DNA of 64,000 bases, taken from NCBI RefSeq assembly GCF_033807715.1, contig NC_084596.1, forward strand, positions 36,790,879-36,854,878, written 5' to 3'. Of the stretch, positions 45,669 through 60,399 are shown in pieces. The position numbers and the translations under genes are program-made. Position 1 is the stretch's first letter. Each line of letters starts with the position of its first letter. The notes under the pieces are model-generated. The model saw nothing but the letters and a program-made list of their open reading frames with translations, made no database searches and was not told the DNA's origin. Source of the stretch: Cololabis saira. Lineage: Eukaryota; Chordata; Actinopteri; Beloniformes; Belonidae.

Positions 45669-47837
45669 TTTTGGCCTTGATTTGGCTCTATAGAAATGCA
45701 GATCCTGTTTATGATCCTGTTATACTGTTGACTCATAACACCATTTGAAGAAACACTTTCATGCATACTTGTCCATACGTTTCTGACAACATTTAGAAAC
45801 CCTTACAGAGCTCTGCCCAAAGAGAGCTGGATTAGGCAGACCCCCGTGACCCCATGCAGAGCCAAAGCCTGCCTCTATGTAGCAGTAAGAGCCAACAGTA
45901 CTATTACTGTATGCATTTTATTTAACACTCAAGTTAGACACATAGACAACAAGACCCACAAAAGCAGACTGAGACGCATTTAGTCAGCTTTGATGAATTG
46001 AAAATGATTGTAAGATATCAGCCACATTGTTTTCTATCAATACATGTTCGGCCCCACTTTGAAGTTTTCTCCAGAAAAAAAAATTGCATTAATTACAATG
46101 AAAGTGAGCAACATTGAGGTTTTAGCCTCAGGTAAATGAGCAGCAGGCTCCATTCTGATGGCAAATAAGCTGCAGCCTGAGTCCTGGGATAAGTTAAAAC
46201 CTCTGTGTCCTGCTGTGGGAAACAGACTCAGAGCTGCATGTTGCCGCCATTCAAGTCAATGTGTATTTGGTGACCCGAGGTAATTGATATTTATAGGACA
46301 CATAATGGTGTGAATTTAATTAGTAGAACAATAACTTTGTTATTCATGAGGAGGAGCTGGGACTGTTTACTACTTGAGGGTAAAATGCAAACATGCTGAG
46401 GGCCTTGATGTCTTCTCAAGATGAGGAGTGAAGGGAGAGGGCTGCTTTATTGATTTTAAAGATGAGATAATGATCCAGTGGTACAAGTTTACAGACAGGT
46501 TACAGCAGACGCTCAAGAAGAGACCATGAACGACCCATATGGGATACAGTTGATTTGTTGCAGTTACTACTTTTAACATGTTTTAAGCTATTCATTATTA
46601 TTATTATTATAGCTTGTTTTGTTGTTTTATTGCCTTTCTCATGATCTCAATGGTCAACAGTCCTTGTAAGTAATAAAGAATGTTTGTGCACATGGGAGCT
46701 GATCATGCAGCCGTGGCTGTAATGACACTGTGACTGCAGACTGGAGAGCGTTGTTATTGTGTCTGTTGGTGTCAAGCAGCATTCTCAACCTTCTCTGGGT
46801 TCACTGACCTCCTCCCCTCTCTCTCTCTCTCTCTCTCTACATGCTGCTATGTTGCTTTCTCTGACTAATAAAGCTGCATTAAGTCACAGGCACAGGGACA
46901 GGAAATGGAGATACGGGACCTTTTAAAATAAAAGACAGAATGTGGCCGTCGTGTGCTGATGAGACATTTACAATGTCAAAAAGAATGTCCACTTTTTGAA
47001 AAGTACTGTGGCCTTAAAAAAAAAAACTTTAATTTATCCGTCCTTCTAGGTACCACCGGAGCTTTATCTGAGCATCACCACAATATAAGCCTGTTGTCAA
47101 CATTAGGGAACAAATGGGAATTCATGGTATTCTCTGTCAAGTCCAGCAGCTCTGGTTTCTGTAGTTCGAGAAAGATAGGTCTCAACAAACAATAGGTTGT
47201 AACAGATGAGAGTTGGAGAGCTCAATAGCATCACCTTTCAACTCTGTGAACCAAGCAACAAGAGTAACACTTAGCGACAAAGCAATACAATGACTTCAAG
47301 TTAACAGGAATGATAAAAAATACGGTAATTTCAAAGGTGTTGACTGGTACAGTCTCAAAAACCAAGGGCTCACAGCAATGCTTGATGCTTCGAGCCTTTG
47401 TCATACCGTAAACATCCAATTACATTTGTCCCTGGTTGCTACTGAGGTGCACCACATGCTATAATACAGTCTCTTTCCTCTTTGTACAACTTAATTATGT
47501 AGCCATAGCTGTGTACCCACAATTTGAGAGGCTGACACTCATGTGAAAAATCGTGACAAGTTGAAAAATGACCAGTGTTTGATGGCGGCAATGTTACTAT
47601 TGCGATGCATGGAACCCACAATTCACTTCACACTGGTAGCATCCTCAGCTTAGCTGCCCACTCACTTTGAATATGGTGAAGTCAAGTGTTGCCAAACTAA
47701 ATTGCAGGTTCTGTGTGTCACAGTGGAAGATAAGCTGCCACTGTGACCACTGGCAAATTTCACTTTCCCACGGGTTCACCCGACTGTCAGCCACTGAAAT
47801 TGCAGCTATACAGCTAGCGTTAGGCTATGATATCACC
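45669..47837. other. Intergenic DNA without a recognisable gene
   Basis: A piece of the 30180 repeat family is at about 45810-45853 and a (CT)n run at 46817-46838. The segment about 46110-46345 is repeat-free and contains AATTGATATTTATAGG and GAATTTAATTAG, AT-rich cores typical of homeobox sites. It is a possible noncoding regulatory element; this is not provable here. Confidence 0.4.
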
Positions 47838-48570
47838 AGTGTTGGGACTAACGCGTTATTTAGTAACGGGTTACAGTAACGCCGTTAGTTTTGGCGGTAA
47901 CTAATACTCTAACGCATTACTTTTTAAATTCAGTAACTCAATTACCGTTACCAAACGGTGCGTTACTCCGTTATTTCTGGCTACAGTGAAGCTTTTTTTC
48001 CCCACACGGAGACCAGAGGAAACGTAGTGGGCGTGTGTGTGTGCATTCAAAAACATGACCGGTCATGGCGAGCCAAGAGAGCAAGGCGAGTTTCGCAATG
48101 TGGAGATATTGCCATTATAGTAAGCCCTCGTTTTTCGCAGGGGTTATGGCCAAAAAGAGAGAAGAACATAGTTATGGGTTGTTGTTGTCGCTATTTTTTT
48201 TCTGCGCAAAAAGATTATTTTAAACCAACATGCCAAGATGGATTATATCTGAGAACTGTAATGAACGATTCATCAAAGGCTCCCGTTCTTGAGCTGCTGC
48301 TGAAGCTCAATGGCCATTCTCAGCATTGTTGCTAAGCGACCAATGTTATTGACACAGGAAGTGAAGAAGGCTAGAGGGGCATTAATGGGAGCATTTAAAA
48401 TAATGTTTTTTTTTAAAGTCACTAAAAAGTTACTTTTCATAGTAAGGTTTACTTCCGTAGCAACCAGAAAGAAATATGATCAGTTGTTTATAGCCATTCC
48501 CTCACCGTCAAGTGTTGCCACAAGTGTCCTGCTGTGTGAGCCCCGGATCAAGGTGAGTAATAAGGGGTGA
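47838..48570 (+). mobile_element. hAT-like element, left end and interior, right end not found
   Basis: CAGTGTTGGGACTAACGCGT at 47841 followed by ATTTAGTAACGGGTTACAGT and AACGCCGTTAG is the terminus of a widespread vertebrate hAT family. Downstream AACGCATTACTTTTT and ACGGTGCGTTACTCCGTT continue it. The interior frame 47958-48335 shows no transposase motif. TCACTAAAAAGTTACTTTTC near 48420 may be the degraded inner part of the other end. The right boundary is approximate. Confidence 0.6.
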
Positions 48571-49604
48571 AGCTGGCTAGTTTATTTTTTTATCATGTCA
48601 CATGTTGGTGATCAGTGTGAATTAATATTAAGTATAAAATTATGACTTAGATAATAACTATGAAACAAATATGAATCGATTAAAATGAAATATTAGCTGA
48701 AAACAATAATCAATGCAAAGTGGATAAGTGCTAGGGGTGGGATTTTTTTTTCTTAATTTCATAATATAAAGTAGATCAAATAGTTTATTCCATTTCTGGG
48801 AAAATTGTAGCATAGCAGAGAGTAAGAAGAGCATGAAGAGTTGTTGACATTAAAGAAAATTAGAGGAGACATTAGGGACATGTTATACATAGAGAATGTT
48901 ATTGATGCGGCTCACATTGCTTTAGTTACTGTACAAGGAATGGATGACTTTTAATGTGATAAAAACAACTTTGCCACTGCTGTCAACATGCACGTCTGAT
49001 TAGTATTCTTTTTAGATATGTTTACTCTGGACATAGAGACAGTATTTTGTCTGTTCTATCATATTAAAGTATGAATCCAACCAAATCAGCTAGTTATCCA
49101 CATCTCACCATTCAGATTCAATGACGACTCGGAAGATTAAAATAAGCACAACTTTATTTTTAAAAAGTATTTTTTTCTCTCCTGAATGCATTTGTTTTGG
49201 GTAACTACATGTAGAAAATTCTCACACATCAAGAAAGATCCAACATATAAAATTAATTCATAAAAAAAAGATCTCACATTATGATGGATTTAATGGAAGG
49301 TAATTCTCCTATAAATCAGATGGGAAGGATTTGTTAAAAAGAATAAATAAAAGGGGAACAAAAATGCAAAGTTATTTATTGTCCAATATATCTTAAAGAA
49401 TAAAGAATAAATACTTGTGAATTTAAGTAAGATAATCTATTCTTATTATATTAATTAACATTTCAACAGATCTGATTCTTGTGACCAAATTATTATTGAA
49501 TCCCTCATGGGATAAAAAAAGGGGATTTTTTTTTCATTTATTTTTTTATTAACATACAGTACAAACAACAACAAAAGACAACATCGAGATACAATGATAT
49601 GTAT

Positions 49605-49608
<4 letters not shown>
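48571..49608. other. AT-rich intergenic DNA
   Basis: No gene or repeat ends are seen. The part from 49510 on resembles a reversed LINE tail (a poly-T run, then TTATTTTTTTATTAACATAC), but it is weak. Confidence 0.4.

Positions 49609-49654
<46 letters not shown>
49609..49654. repeat. (GT)n microsatellite, 46 bp
   Basis: The dinucleotide array is followed by AAATAAATAAATAAAT and a 300-bp AT-rich block of ATAATA-like words reaching to about 49980. Confidence 0.95.
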
Positions 49655-49658
<4 letters not shown>

Positions 49659-49969
49659 AAATAAATAAATAGATAATTAACATATAGTGACATAATATAG
49701 CACAATATCATATAAAGTAGTATATGTAATACTATAATAGCATATAATAATCTAATAATATCCTAATATACCATAATAATCTTTATAATATTATAACATA
49801 TAACAAAATTATATCACCATACTATAATATATAACAATAATAATACAATAATATAACATCCCATGAGATCTCATAACATAATATAATAATACAGTATAAA
49901 ACAATACATCATGATAATGCCAAGAATAAATTAAAAATAAATAAACAGAATAAAAAATTCTAATAATAA

Positions 49970-50944
<975 letters not shown>

Positions 50945-51068
50945 TAAACCCCCACGCACGCCCCTCCGTCTGCTCTTACTTCACCACACTCACAAGAAGT
51001 CGTTTGTTTGTCCAATTCAGACATTATACGAGTCTCTGCGGGCTGGAAAAGGGGAAGACTGGAGCGAG

Positions 51069-51164
51069 AGACGCGTACCTTACGCCGTAGGGGAGCGCGT
51101 CGCCGCGTACCGTACGCCGTAACGCTCTGCGTCGATTTAACGCGGGACCATGAATCAGCCTTGA
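51069..51164 (-). repeat. AGGCTGATTTATGGTTC-family fragment in intron 1
   Basis: The right edge reads TTTAACGCGGGACCATGAAT then CAGCCTT, the terminus of the family in reverse. To its left is the CGTAGG/CCTACG-type palindromic part (CGTACCTTACGCCGTAGGGG). Only one end is present. It lies about 260 bp from the exon 1 donor. Confidence 0.6.
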
Positions 51165-54100
51165 ATCGACCAGCTGCTGTTTAAACATTAAAGGGCTCCG
51201 CGTTAGTGGCGTTTCTGCCCAGTTTCCCCTTTGTGCCTAAAACCACGCAGTTATTGGTTTTATTTTAGGCAGGAAAAGGGTGTTTTTCGGCGAATGTCGG
51301 GGTCTCCGGGGCGCTCCGGGACCCCGGCCGGGGAGGAGGAGGTGACGGACGGCGGGTCCAAGGAGGACCAGCGCCGGGGCTTTTATTCGTGTTTTATGTC
51401 GCCCAAAGTCATGTTTCTGAGCTCAACTTCGGTTTCAAAGTGTCTCAGGCGAGAAACAAAGGCGGTTATTTGGGCCTCGTGTTATGATTAATCCATCGTT
51501 AATCCGGGAAAAAGAAGGAAAAAAAACACAAATCCCCAGCAGTGTTGTGTTTATCTGCTGCCGGACAAAGAGCGCAGTCGCACCAGTGTGGGAAACGCAC
51601 GTTTGGGGGATATAATAGTGTTGTTTTGACAATTAAAGTTACTCCATCTCTTAGCTGCGATATTTCCCTTTTTATTGCTGCCCCTGGCCACAGTCCTCTG
51701 AGTTGCTTGTAAAAAAACAAAACAACAAAAGGTTTCCATTTGAAATGATCGATAAGCGTCTCGCGTTTCCAGCAGCGCTGCGGAGAGACTGCTCTCAAAC
51801 AAAGGGCCATTCCGCAGAGATCCATCTCCAGCTCCTTCCCCCCCTCTCCCAGCTCTGGCATCGACCACAAAATTAGCCCAAACCGAAGGGAAATTGGTGG
51901 GACGAGAATGGCGGATAGTGAAAAACAGTGTTTTTATGGCACCGGGAGGATTTTTGTCCGGCCATATGGTGCGAGGGGCCACTGGGGCTTGTGTGGGGTT
52001 TCGTGTTGCTCCGAGGTATGAAGGCTGGGCACGCTTTGAACTGGGGCGGCTGCTGTTCTCACAGGCTGCTGTATCTAATTCCATCTTATAAATGCTTATC
52101 GATCTGAGCCGATAACTAGAGGAAATCTGAGACTTATGAATATGAATTTGAGATTGGCTCCAGGAGAGATTTGTTTCAGACTTTTGGGCTTAATGAGTTT
52201 TGCAAGTTGGAGACTTTTGGAAGGAGTTGAGAGATAAGTAGGTTTATACTTATCCCTGTTTTTGGCTGCTCCAAGAGGTTACCATTGCACAATATTTTTC
52301 TTTTAAAATGATCCAGGATGCCCAAAGTGCATTTTGTGACTAAAGCAGTCACATCCCATTGAGTAAAAAGTTTTTTTTGGGGGGGTTGGGTGAACATAAA
52401 GTGCACACCTGTAAGCAAACACTTCTAGTCTTTCTTACCTGCCTCACCAGTAAATGGATTCCACTCTCCCTGAAGGTCACTCACAGCAGGCAGGCGCATG
52501 GCTCTTTCTTTCTGTCAACAAATAACTACAGATAAGATTTGGCAGGCTCTTCACTTTGCAGAGCATGGGAACCAGTCTGTGCGGAAGGTTTACTGACTTA
52601 TTTAACAGGAGAACAATTGCTTTATTTGTTGTTGTTTTTTTTTTCCTTTCTTTCTATTTTTCACAGCTGAGTTCAAATAGGCTGGGGCAGCCAAGCACGC
52701 TAATACACACCGCACTCATTAAGCATCATGTAACCGGCAGTCTTAAGGCTCCTTTCACCTGACGTGGCATAATATAATCACCTTTTAAAATAGAGGCAAT
52801 ACTTGTTTTGAGGAGAAGAGAAAATGGTCATGCCTCATGTGCTATGTAATGGGAAGTTGCTGGGGAGTCATTAGGAATGAGTTGGCTGCATGCTGACACA
52901 AGCATGGCACGGGTGCACAGTTGGAAAAAATGCTGCGTGGAAGTCTTGATACTCAACTGTCAAAGTAGACATAATAGTGCTAAATATGGCTCCGGCCTAA
53001 ATGTAATCACCAACACAAAGTACTTGTATGAACACATACGTGTTCAGTGTTTGCGGTCTGGAGAGTGTCGTGCTCCGCCTGTGCCGGTCTGAAGTGGGTG
53101 GTACCGTGGTGACGTGACTTATACGGAGCACAGCCAGCCGTTTGCCTTTGATTGATGGATTAAGTGGAAAAAATGATAAAAACTCACTCAGAACCAGGAA
53201 CATGGGAAACAGATGCAGTGATCCCACAAGATGGGTTCTCCTGAGCTCTAACTGTTTTCTGTTGAAACCTTGCAGCTTTCACAAGTGGAGTGAGGGCTTC
53301 TGTTCCTCTAAACTCATGCTCGTCTTTTGACTTGCTTCAGTCCAGTTTTCTCAGAACTCGCTCGCCTACAGCGAGTTGCCGAGTCCCACTTGGTTTTTCC
53401 CTGGCTCTGCGTGATTGCCTCCAGCTGCTCATCTTTATTGATTTAAAAGTTGGTACCTTAGATAAGATGATAGAAGTGGGAAAGACATCTTTGCATGTGT
53501 CAACCTGTCCCTGTCCATTAGGGGTAAAGGACTTTGTGTGTCAGCCTCTTTTAGCGGTAATACAGGCAGATTGAAGGGACGTGAGCTCATCAACAACTCA
53601 TGAGCCCATGTGTTCAATATAATCTACTCCTCGCCCCAAGTCATAATTAGAATAATCAAAGCAAAGTGTGATTGTTTTTGTCACATGCACCCCCTCCCTT
53701 TCTTTGTACGCACACACAGGCACTCACACATAAGCTCAGCCACAAGCCCCATCGCTAGAGCCTTTATAAAGTCCTCAGAGAGCAGGAGGAAGGGATATAA
53801 CTGGGGGGAGGGTGGGGTGGAGGGGGGGGCCCTGTAGCTTTGAGTCAAGCGTTGGGATTATCGGGTCATGCTTTGTTACCCAGCTGTAGAAAAACCCCTT
53901 GTTCACAGTGAGAGCGGGGGGCGCGGGGTGTACGTGCTCGTCGCTGTCTCTCCGAGACGTTGCATAAAGCTGTTATGGGTCCCTGCTGCCTTTTCAAGGT
54001 CTGGTGACTTCGGCGAAGTGAGGCAACAAAGTTTAGTAACTAAACTCTCAGATCCAGAAAAGGTATAGGAAGTATGGGGGAAAAAATCAATACTACGCTT

Positions 54101-55283
54101 TAGGAATTCAACGACACCTGCGAATCAGACGCAGTGTCAACCTACAGCAGTGTTTCCTTAACCGCTTCAGGGCTGTCACTACATCTTCATCGCAGCCTCC
54201 CACCTACAACTCGGCTCAGTCTTGTCAGTCTCGTATCTAATTGATTCTCCGGTACTGACATAATAGGTACTGGTACCAAAAATGACCTGTATTTGGTCCC
54301 AGTTCCCAGGCACCGACAGATTACATTCAATTTTTTCTTACACTTCTTTTTTCCCCTCTAAAAACCTGTTCCATTAGCTTCTGAGAAGCAAAATTTGATA
54401 AAAACTGGCTTTTTGAAAATTTTAGTTTTTTTTCATACTTTATAACTTCTGTTGCAAATTATGGAGTTATGTATCCGTAAAAGTATCGGTATCAATAAAC
54501 TCCTAACAATACCCATAAAAACAGCGATAAACTTCACAACTGGGTGTTTGAAAAGAGAAGCAACTGGGAGCAGTTTCCTTTTCTTTTACACCAGTTTTAA
54601 TTTTGATATTTCCGTAGCGCTCACCTCTTAATATTTTGGATCTTTTTGTTGCCGTGTGTGTTCATTGAGGTTGGCTGGTCTTAGTGGTATCCCTTAGATG
54701 AAATTTCCTGGCAGGATGACTGCGGGTATCTTTGTTGTGGAAGAACTTGAGAGCCCTGGTTGGAAATCGACTCTTTAGTTTCTCAAGTGTGTTTCGTGAT
54801 AAAAGACAAAAGGAGATGGTGAGCTCATCTCCCACTTCTCTATTCTGACCAGTGCTGGGACTGAATCTCCTATCACTTTCCTCCCATGTCTCTTTCTCCA
54901 ATCTGCATTTGCTTTTTGATTCTGTCACTCTTTTTTTATTTGTCTACTTTTTTCTTTTCATCTGATGACAAAATATGTAACTTGGTGCACTGTCTCTCTC
55001 TTTTATGTCTCCCTCCCTCCCCGTTTCCTTAACTTGCATCAGTAAAAGATGGCTCGGACTTAGATACTCAGTTTTCCTATGAGATTCCTTGTATTCCTTG
55101 TAGTAAAGTTGGGTCGAATAAGATCTTTGATGTTTTTTTAACCGCCAACCCCCCCACCCGTTGCAGGTTGAGGAAGGGGAAGTGATTTTGACAGGACGAG
55201 GGGGATGGAAAGATTAGTCATTAGAGTCAGTCGTTGCATTATTGAGGTCAGACGGTTGCTGATGACACTGGGCGTCCGACTTG

Positions 55284-55333
55284 GTGAGTTAATATCCCGA
55301 CAGTGTTTCCTTACTGTCGGGATGTTAACTCAT
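55284..55333. other. Perfect 21-bp hairpin in zswim5 intron 1
   Basis: GAGTTAATATCCCGACAGT (55286-55304) pairs with ACTGTCGGGATGTTAACTC (55313-55331) across an 8-base loop (GTTTCCTT). The only non-Watson-Crick pairs are G-U wobbles in RNA, and two more pairs extend it to 55284-55333. The flanks do not pair further, so it is shorter than a typical pre-miRNA. It could be a tiny MITE, a cruciform site or chance. Confidence 0.7.
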
Positions 55334-55938
55334 GTTCTTCTTGGTAACGATGAGTGGCTCCACAGAGGTCAGACCCGGTGGAACTTAGCAGCTGCAAGCT
55401 TTAAGACGTTTTTCAGCTGTTTTTCTTTGCATTTATACGACCGCGTCAAAGCGCCATTCCCTCATTTAATCAAACTTGTGAAGTTTCTTTCTGCAACTCA
55501 AGCAGTTGCAACTGGAAACAGAAGTCGGTGGGTTTAACTACAATTGTACACCTATATATGGGAGCAAATACATGTTGAAACCCATAAAACACTGCAGATG
55601 CCTGAGACAGTGGCGTGTCTATCGGCTCAGTTTATTATGTATACAGGTGGGGAAAAGTCTGTGAAGAGCATGGGTGCTAACCACACTGGCAGGATACTGG
55701 TCTTTTCGTCGCACACCATCTTCAAACCAGCGGTGTGTATGTTTGAGTCTGCATCGCAAATGAGTGTCAGTCGTGGCTACAGCCGGCACGATCTTTTAAC
55801 ACAGCTATGGTCATAAACTCAGAGCTTTGCATCATCCATTCTTCACATCGTGAGGCTTTGAAACAAGTTTTCTTTTTTAGACCAATCTCATGCACTTGCA
55901 GGAATTTAAAAAAAAAGAAAAATCATCATCATAACATC

Positions 55939-56421
55939 TAAAGGCTGAGGTATGGTTCTGCGTCAAAACGACACCGTGCCTACGGCGTGTGGTTTTCGTC
56001 CACGCAGACCACATGCCGTCACTGACGTGCACCTCCCGAAAATTGTAACTACGCGTCGAGGCGACGCAGACCACACGCAGACCGAGAGGGCTGTGATTGG
56101 TTCGCTTGGAAGCAACGCATTTCCGGTTTCCGGTTTGAAGCTGTAGTGAACTTTCAGGACTCTTTTCTTCGTTTATATGTGATTTTTTTTTTTTTTTTTT
56201 GTTTTGGTTTTTTGCACAATAGTTGTCCTTATCTCTTTGATTCACTGTGACCGGAAAAAGTCGGATAAACCATTCAGAAAAAGATCGCTAACTAGCGGCC
56301 GCGGGGGGTACTGCACGGCGACGAAATGGAGTGACGGAGAAGTCCGAAGGGTTCATGACGGCGTCACGGCTGCGGCGTGTGCTCTGCGTTGGTGTGACGC
56401 AGAACCTTAATTCAGCCTTTA
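55939..56421. mobile_element. AGGCTGA-family DNA element, both ends present, about 480 bp
   Basis: TAAAGGCTGAGGTATGGTTC then TGCGTCAAAACGAC at the left and GTTGGTGTGACGCAGAACCT then TAATTCAGCCTTTA at the right form a terminal inverted repeat of about 34 bp with several mismatches. The interior has a T run (56184-56201) and GC-rich segments (GCGGCCGCGGGGGG near 56297). No transposase is seen. No exact flanking duplication is visible, so the Harbinger assignment is tentative. This is the longest copy of the family in the window. Confidence 0.7.
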
Positions 56422-57073
56422 GCCTTACTTCTAATATCTGTGACACTGAAGTTATGGTGAAAGATGCAATGTTTCCTGATACGAGCCCAATATATTTATT
56501 TACACACTACAACAATGCACAGCTTAACTGTATTTTGTTATATGAAACTTTGCATTTATTTGTGATATTTAATGCATTTTTGTTGCCGAAATGTGTCCAT
56601 TTATTGCTCAGACCTTCTCTCGTGGTCCATCTTCAGCTCTTACCCAGTTCACAGCCGGCGATATTTAATCAGTGTAAGTAATTCCACGCCCACCAGACTC
56701 ATAAAGAGACGAACGGTAAAACAAATCGTCCCCATACCCTTATTAGCTCTTGGAGAGGCTTGTGAAAGATGAGGCCATTAGGAAGATGCTCCATTTTTTT
56801 TTTCCACTCATCAAAGGGAGCTGCACCTGCACGTGCAAGCGTGCACAAGGGCTGATTAAATAAAATAATTAATCAAAGGTTTTTAGTCCGAGGCTGCAAA
56901 TCTGCACTGATTTGAGACATAAAAAGCATGATGGAAGAAGAATAGGAAAGTGCAGATGCGCTGTTTTTGTTGTCTTTTGTTGTTGCTAAACACTCTCCTC
57001 TGTCTGTTAAACACTGGCTCCTGCGGTGGGATCATTTTTGTAGGTTCTGTTGAATTCATTCGAAGTTCTGATC

Positions 57074-57104
<31 letters not shown>

Positions 57105-60100
57105 CAAACCATTAACACTTTTCACATTTCATGCATCATCAAACCACTTCTTCAGATATGGGAAGTACAGAAAATCCGGTCTGATTTGGGGCTGTGTTGC
57201 AGAGGGGAGATAGGACTTTGGTTACATCTAAACCAGCATGGTAACATTTTAAAAACATTCCTCCTCTACTCAGTTATGTCCGGTCTCCACACTGAATGAC
57301 CAGGACATTTTTCAATTTGTAAAAACTGAGGTTGCAGCTAGAGTGGATGGAGAAAATCAAAAGACTTCAGAAATAGCCACGTAGATATGCTTGTCTGGGT
57401 CACTGCCTCCTTGATTCACCAAGCCCAAATCATATGACCAGAACATGACAAAAACAGACGGGTCTTGGCAATGGTCATGCATTTATGGTGGTGTGGTTTG
57501 GAAGGGGGTCGTTTCCAATACACAGTTGAAACGCTTGTCTGGACGTGGCCTTCATAGTGACAAGCTTTACAATTTTCTGTCTACTTAAGTCCAAGTCACA
57601 TGATTCACACAAATTTAAGCTAATGAAATTTGGGTTACTGCAGAAAAACAGCCCATATTGATTGACTGTCATCAGTCGTTGCATGCAAGGCTTACTGACC
57701 CATTGCAGTCTCCAACCAAATATCTAGCAAGCTATTTTGGACGAGTCTCATGTTGAATAGTTGATGAGTGGGGGACAGACGAGAGTGCAAGAAATGGAGC
57801 GTGAGGAAATGGAAAACTAAATGCAAAAAACCAACACGAATCAACCAAAGTAGGATCTGGTTGTATTTTTGGAAATTTAGCAACATTTAGCGGAATTTTG
57901 GAAACGGCCTAAATGCATCCTTGATGTTTTCAGTGTGGAAATATCACAGCACTCTCCACAGAGAGAAGCTACCAACTCCTCACCAGGAATTACTCGTATC
58001 CAACCTCTAGATTAATGAGAGGATAACGTAAAAACTCCCAATCGCAAGGTAAAGCGCGACTTCTAGTGTGAATAACAAAACAGTCCGGCGCAACTGACAG
58101 TCATGAAGTCACATCTCTGCTTCAAGAGATGAACAAGACGTCCACGGGTGGATGTGTGTTCTGTGCAACTGTTGACGTGTGCATGCTCAGTCTCCTCACC
58201 CTTGCTGAAGCTGTGGTGGGCGCCACAGATTTTACACCCCACACACTACACCGGAAGGCTGCTGTTGTAGTCAGCAGTGGAAATAATAGCTCTATTGTCA
58301 AAACTGTTATATTGTCACTGACCTTGTGTTGTGGTTTTGCTCTCCTTGCTTCCTTGTTTTTTTTCTCTGTGTGTGTTTGTGTTTTAAAGGGTTTGAGTTG
58401 AAGCTTTCTTGCTGTTCACCTCTGTTTTATTTTGTACAGTTTTTTCCCTTGATGCACATTTGTCTAAACATGGCCACCTCAGGTGTTTCAGCAGCACTTT
58501 TGCTCTGATTTGTAACTTTGCTGTTTCGCTTGCAGTCTTGTTTGCAAGAAGAAAGGCATAGTTTGCAGTCTGCACCGGTTTCACTGATCCATCCCTCCAC
58601 AACACCTTCTTTCATACAGTTGTGTAAAAGTGCAACACTTTTGCATGAAATAAAAGACAGAGCAAACACAGTTTTGCTGCTCCTATATTGTTCTCATTCC
58701 TCCTTATCTTGCATGCTGCTTGGTGTGTTTTCCGCGGTTCTGAGTGTAGTCCCTTCTAGCTCGGGTGGTAGGTGTGCAGTTATCAGCTGAGATCAATGGT
58801 GGCCTTGTTTTTTCAGTTCTTGATGCTAACATCCGGCTGTGTTCAGTTATTGAGCCACTCCACACCTGTCTTTTATTAGCTTTTTCAATGTATTCAGTGT
58901 GTTTACTGTAGTCGTTTTGCACATTTGGCCCATGTCTACGTCTCAGAGACACGCCGGACTGGAAAGGAAAGCCCTAGGCTTACACGCTGGATTGTTATGT
59001 CCTTGTTCGGTTGTAATTGCCAAACAAATGTTTGGAAAAACTAAAAAAATGGATCCATCCTAAAGGGAGGGGGTAATTTGAAATTCCAAGCGTATGATCA
59101 GACCACTTCTGCACCAGAAATGTTACTTTATCACTTCCCCACGTAATATAATCTCATCTCACATGGGATTCAGCGGCACAGAAGAGGGGAACTCCAGGAT
59201 GACTAACCTGGAGGAGTGTAGCAATGTTTTTTTTTTTTTAAAAAAAAAGGAAAATCTCTCAGGTTTAGTCCTATTTGTTCAGGATAAAATTCTTTTTGTG
59301 GACTTTTTGTTGATGTATTTGAACATCTTCCAACCTCACCCCTTTTGTCATCACCCGAGTGAAGTGCAGACAAGAGTTGTCTTGCAATTTTACCCAAGAT
59401 TAGAACATGAAACATAACGAGTTGCTACAAAGAAGTTGCCATGCCTTCTTAAAATCCTTTTCTCAGAGACCAGCAACATTATTTGTCTTTATTTCATAAA
59501 ATTTACTAGAGATTTTTCGTGGCTATAGCTAAAGTGCACTTTGCTGAAAGGCTTATGCTGACAAATTGGTATAATATTTCAAAGAATCTGGCATTTTCTG
59601 AACTGTGCAGTTTTTTTTCTTGATGTTTTAATGAGGCTGATGCTGTCTTCACGTCTAAATAGAAAGTTTATTAGTGTACAAATATATAAAAAAGACATGA
59701 CTGTACAACACACTGTCTGTACCCCATTTCACCCTATTCAGGAAGGAAATCCAAACATCACATTCTGTATGTTGGTTGAAACTTCTGTTCATTTTTCGCT
59801 TTTTGCTCTTGAATATTAATGAAATATGAACAAAATTCCCAGCAGATAATGTCAGATATGACGCTGATATCACCACTTTCTTGGTGGTTTTATAGCGTTC
59901 TCTCCAGTTCAGCTGTAACCCAATGCCATGTAATCCAGTTAAACGTAGAACAGATGAAGCGTAAAAAGAATTGCAAGAATTAGTTGAATGTTGAACATAT
60001 ACAACAAAAAAAGTCTTTTAAAAATTGCACCTATTGAATCACGCTTCCACAACTCATAAACACAGGAACGCACACCTCCGACAAACTACCATAGGCCACA

Positions 60101-60399
60101 AGTGTGACGCAAACTAGCCTACGTTAGTATAACATAGACGGATACGTGCAGGCCAGAGATGAAGAGGCTTTTATTCATGTTTTTGTCCAAGTGACGAGAG
60201 ATCTGTTGAGCTATCCATCAAAGATCTGGCCACTATGGCATTGCTCTCCAGTCCCTTCTGATCCATTTGTTTCCACCATTTAGAAGACACCGCAATGATA
60301 CTGACTTTTGTTCTACTTCTTGCATCACCAAGTTTCCTTTTGGCTGTAGCTGCCTCAGATTGTCGTTTTTTAACAGGCAAATTTTCTTAGTGTTCTCAG

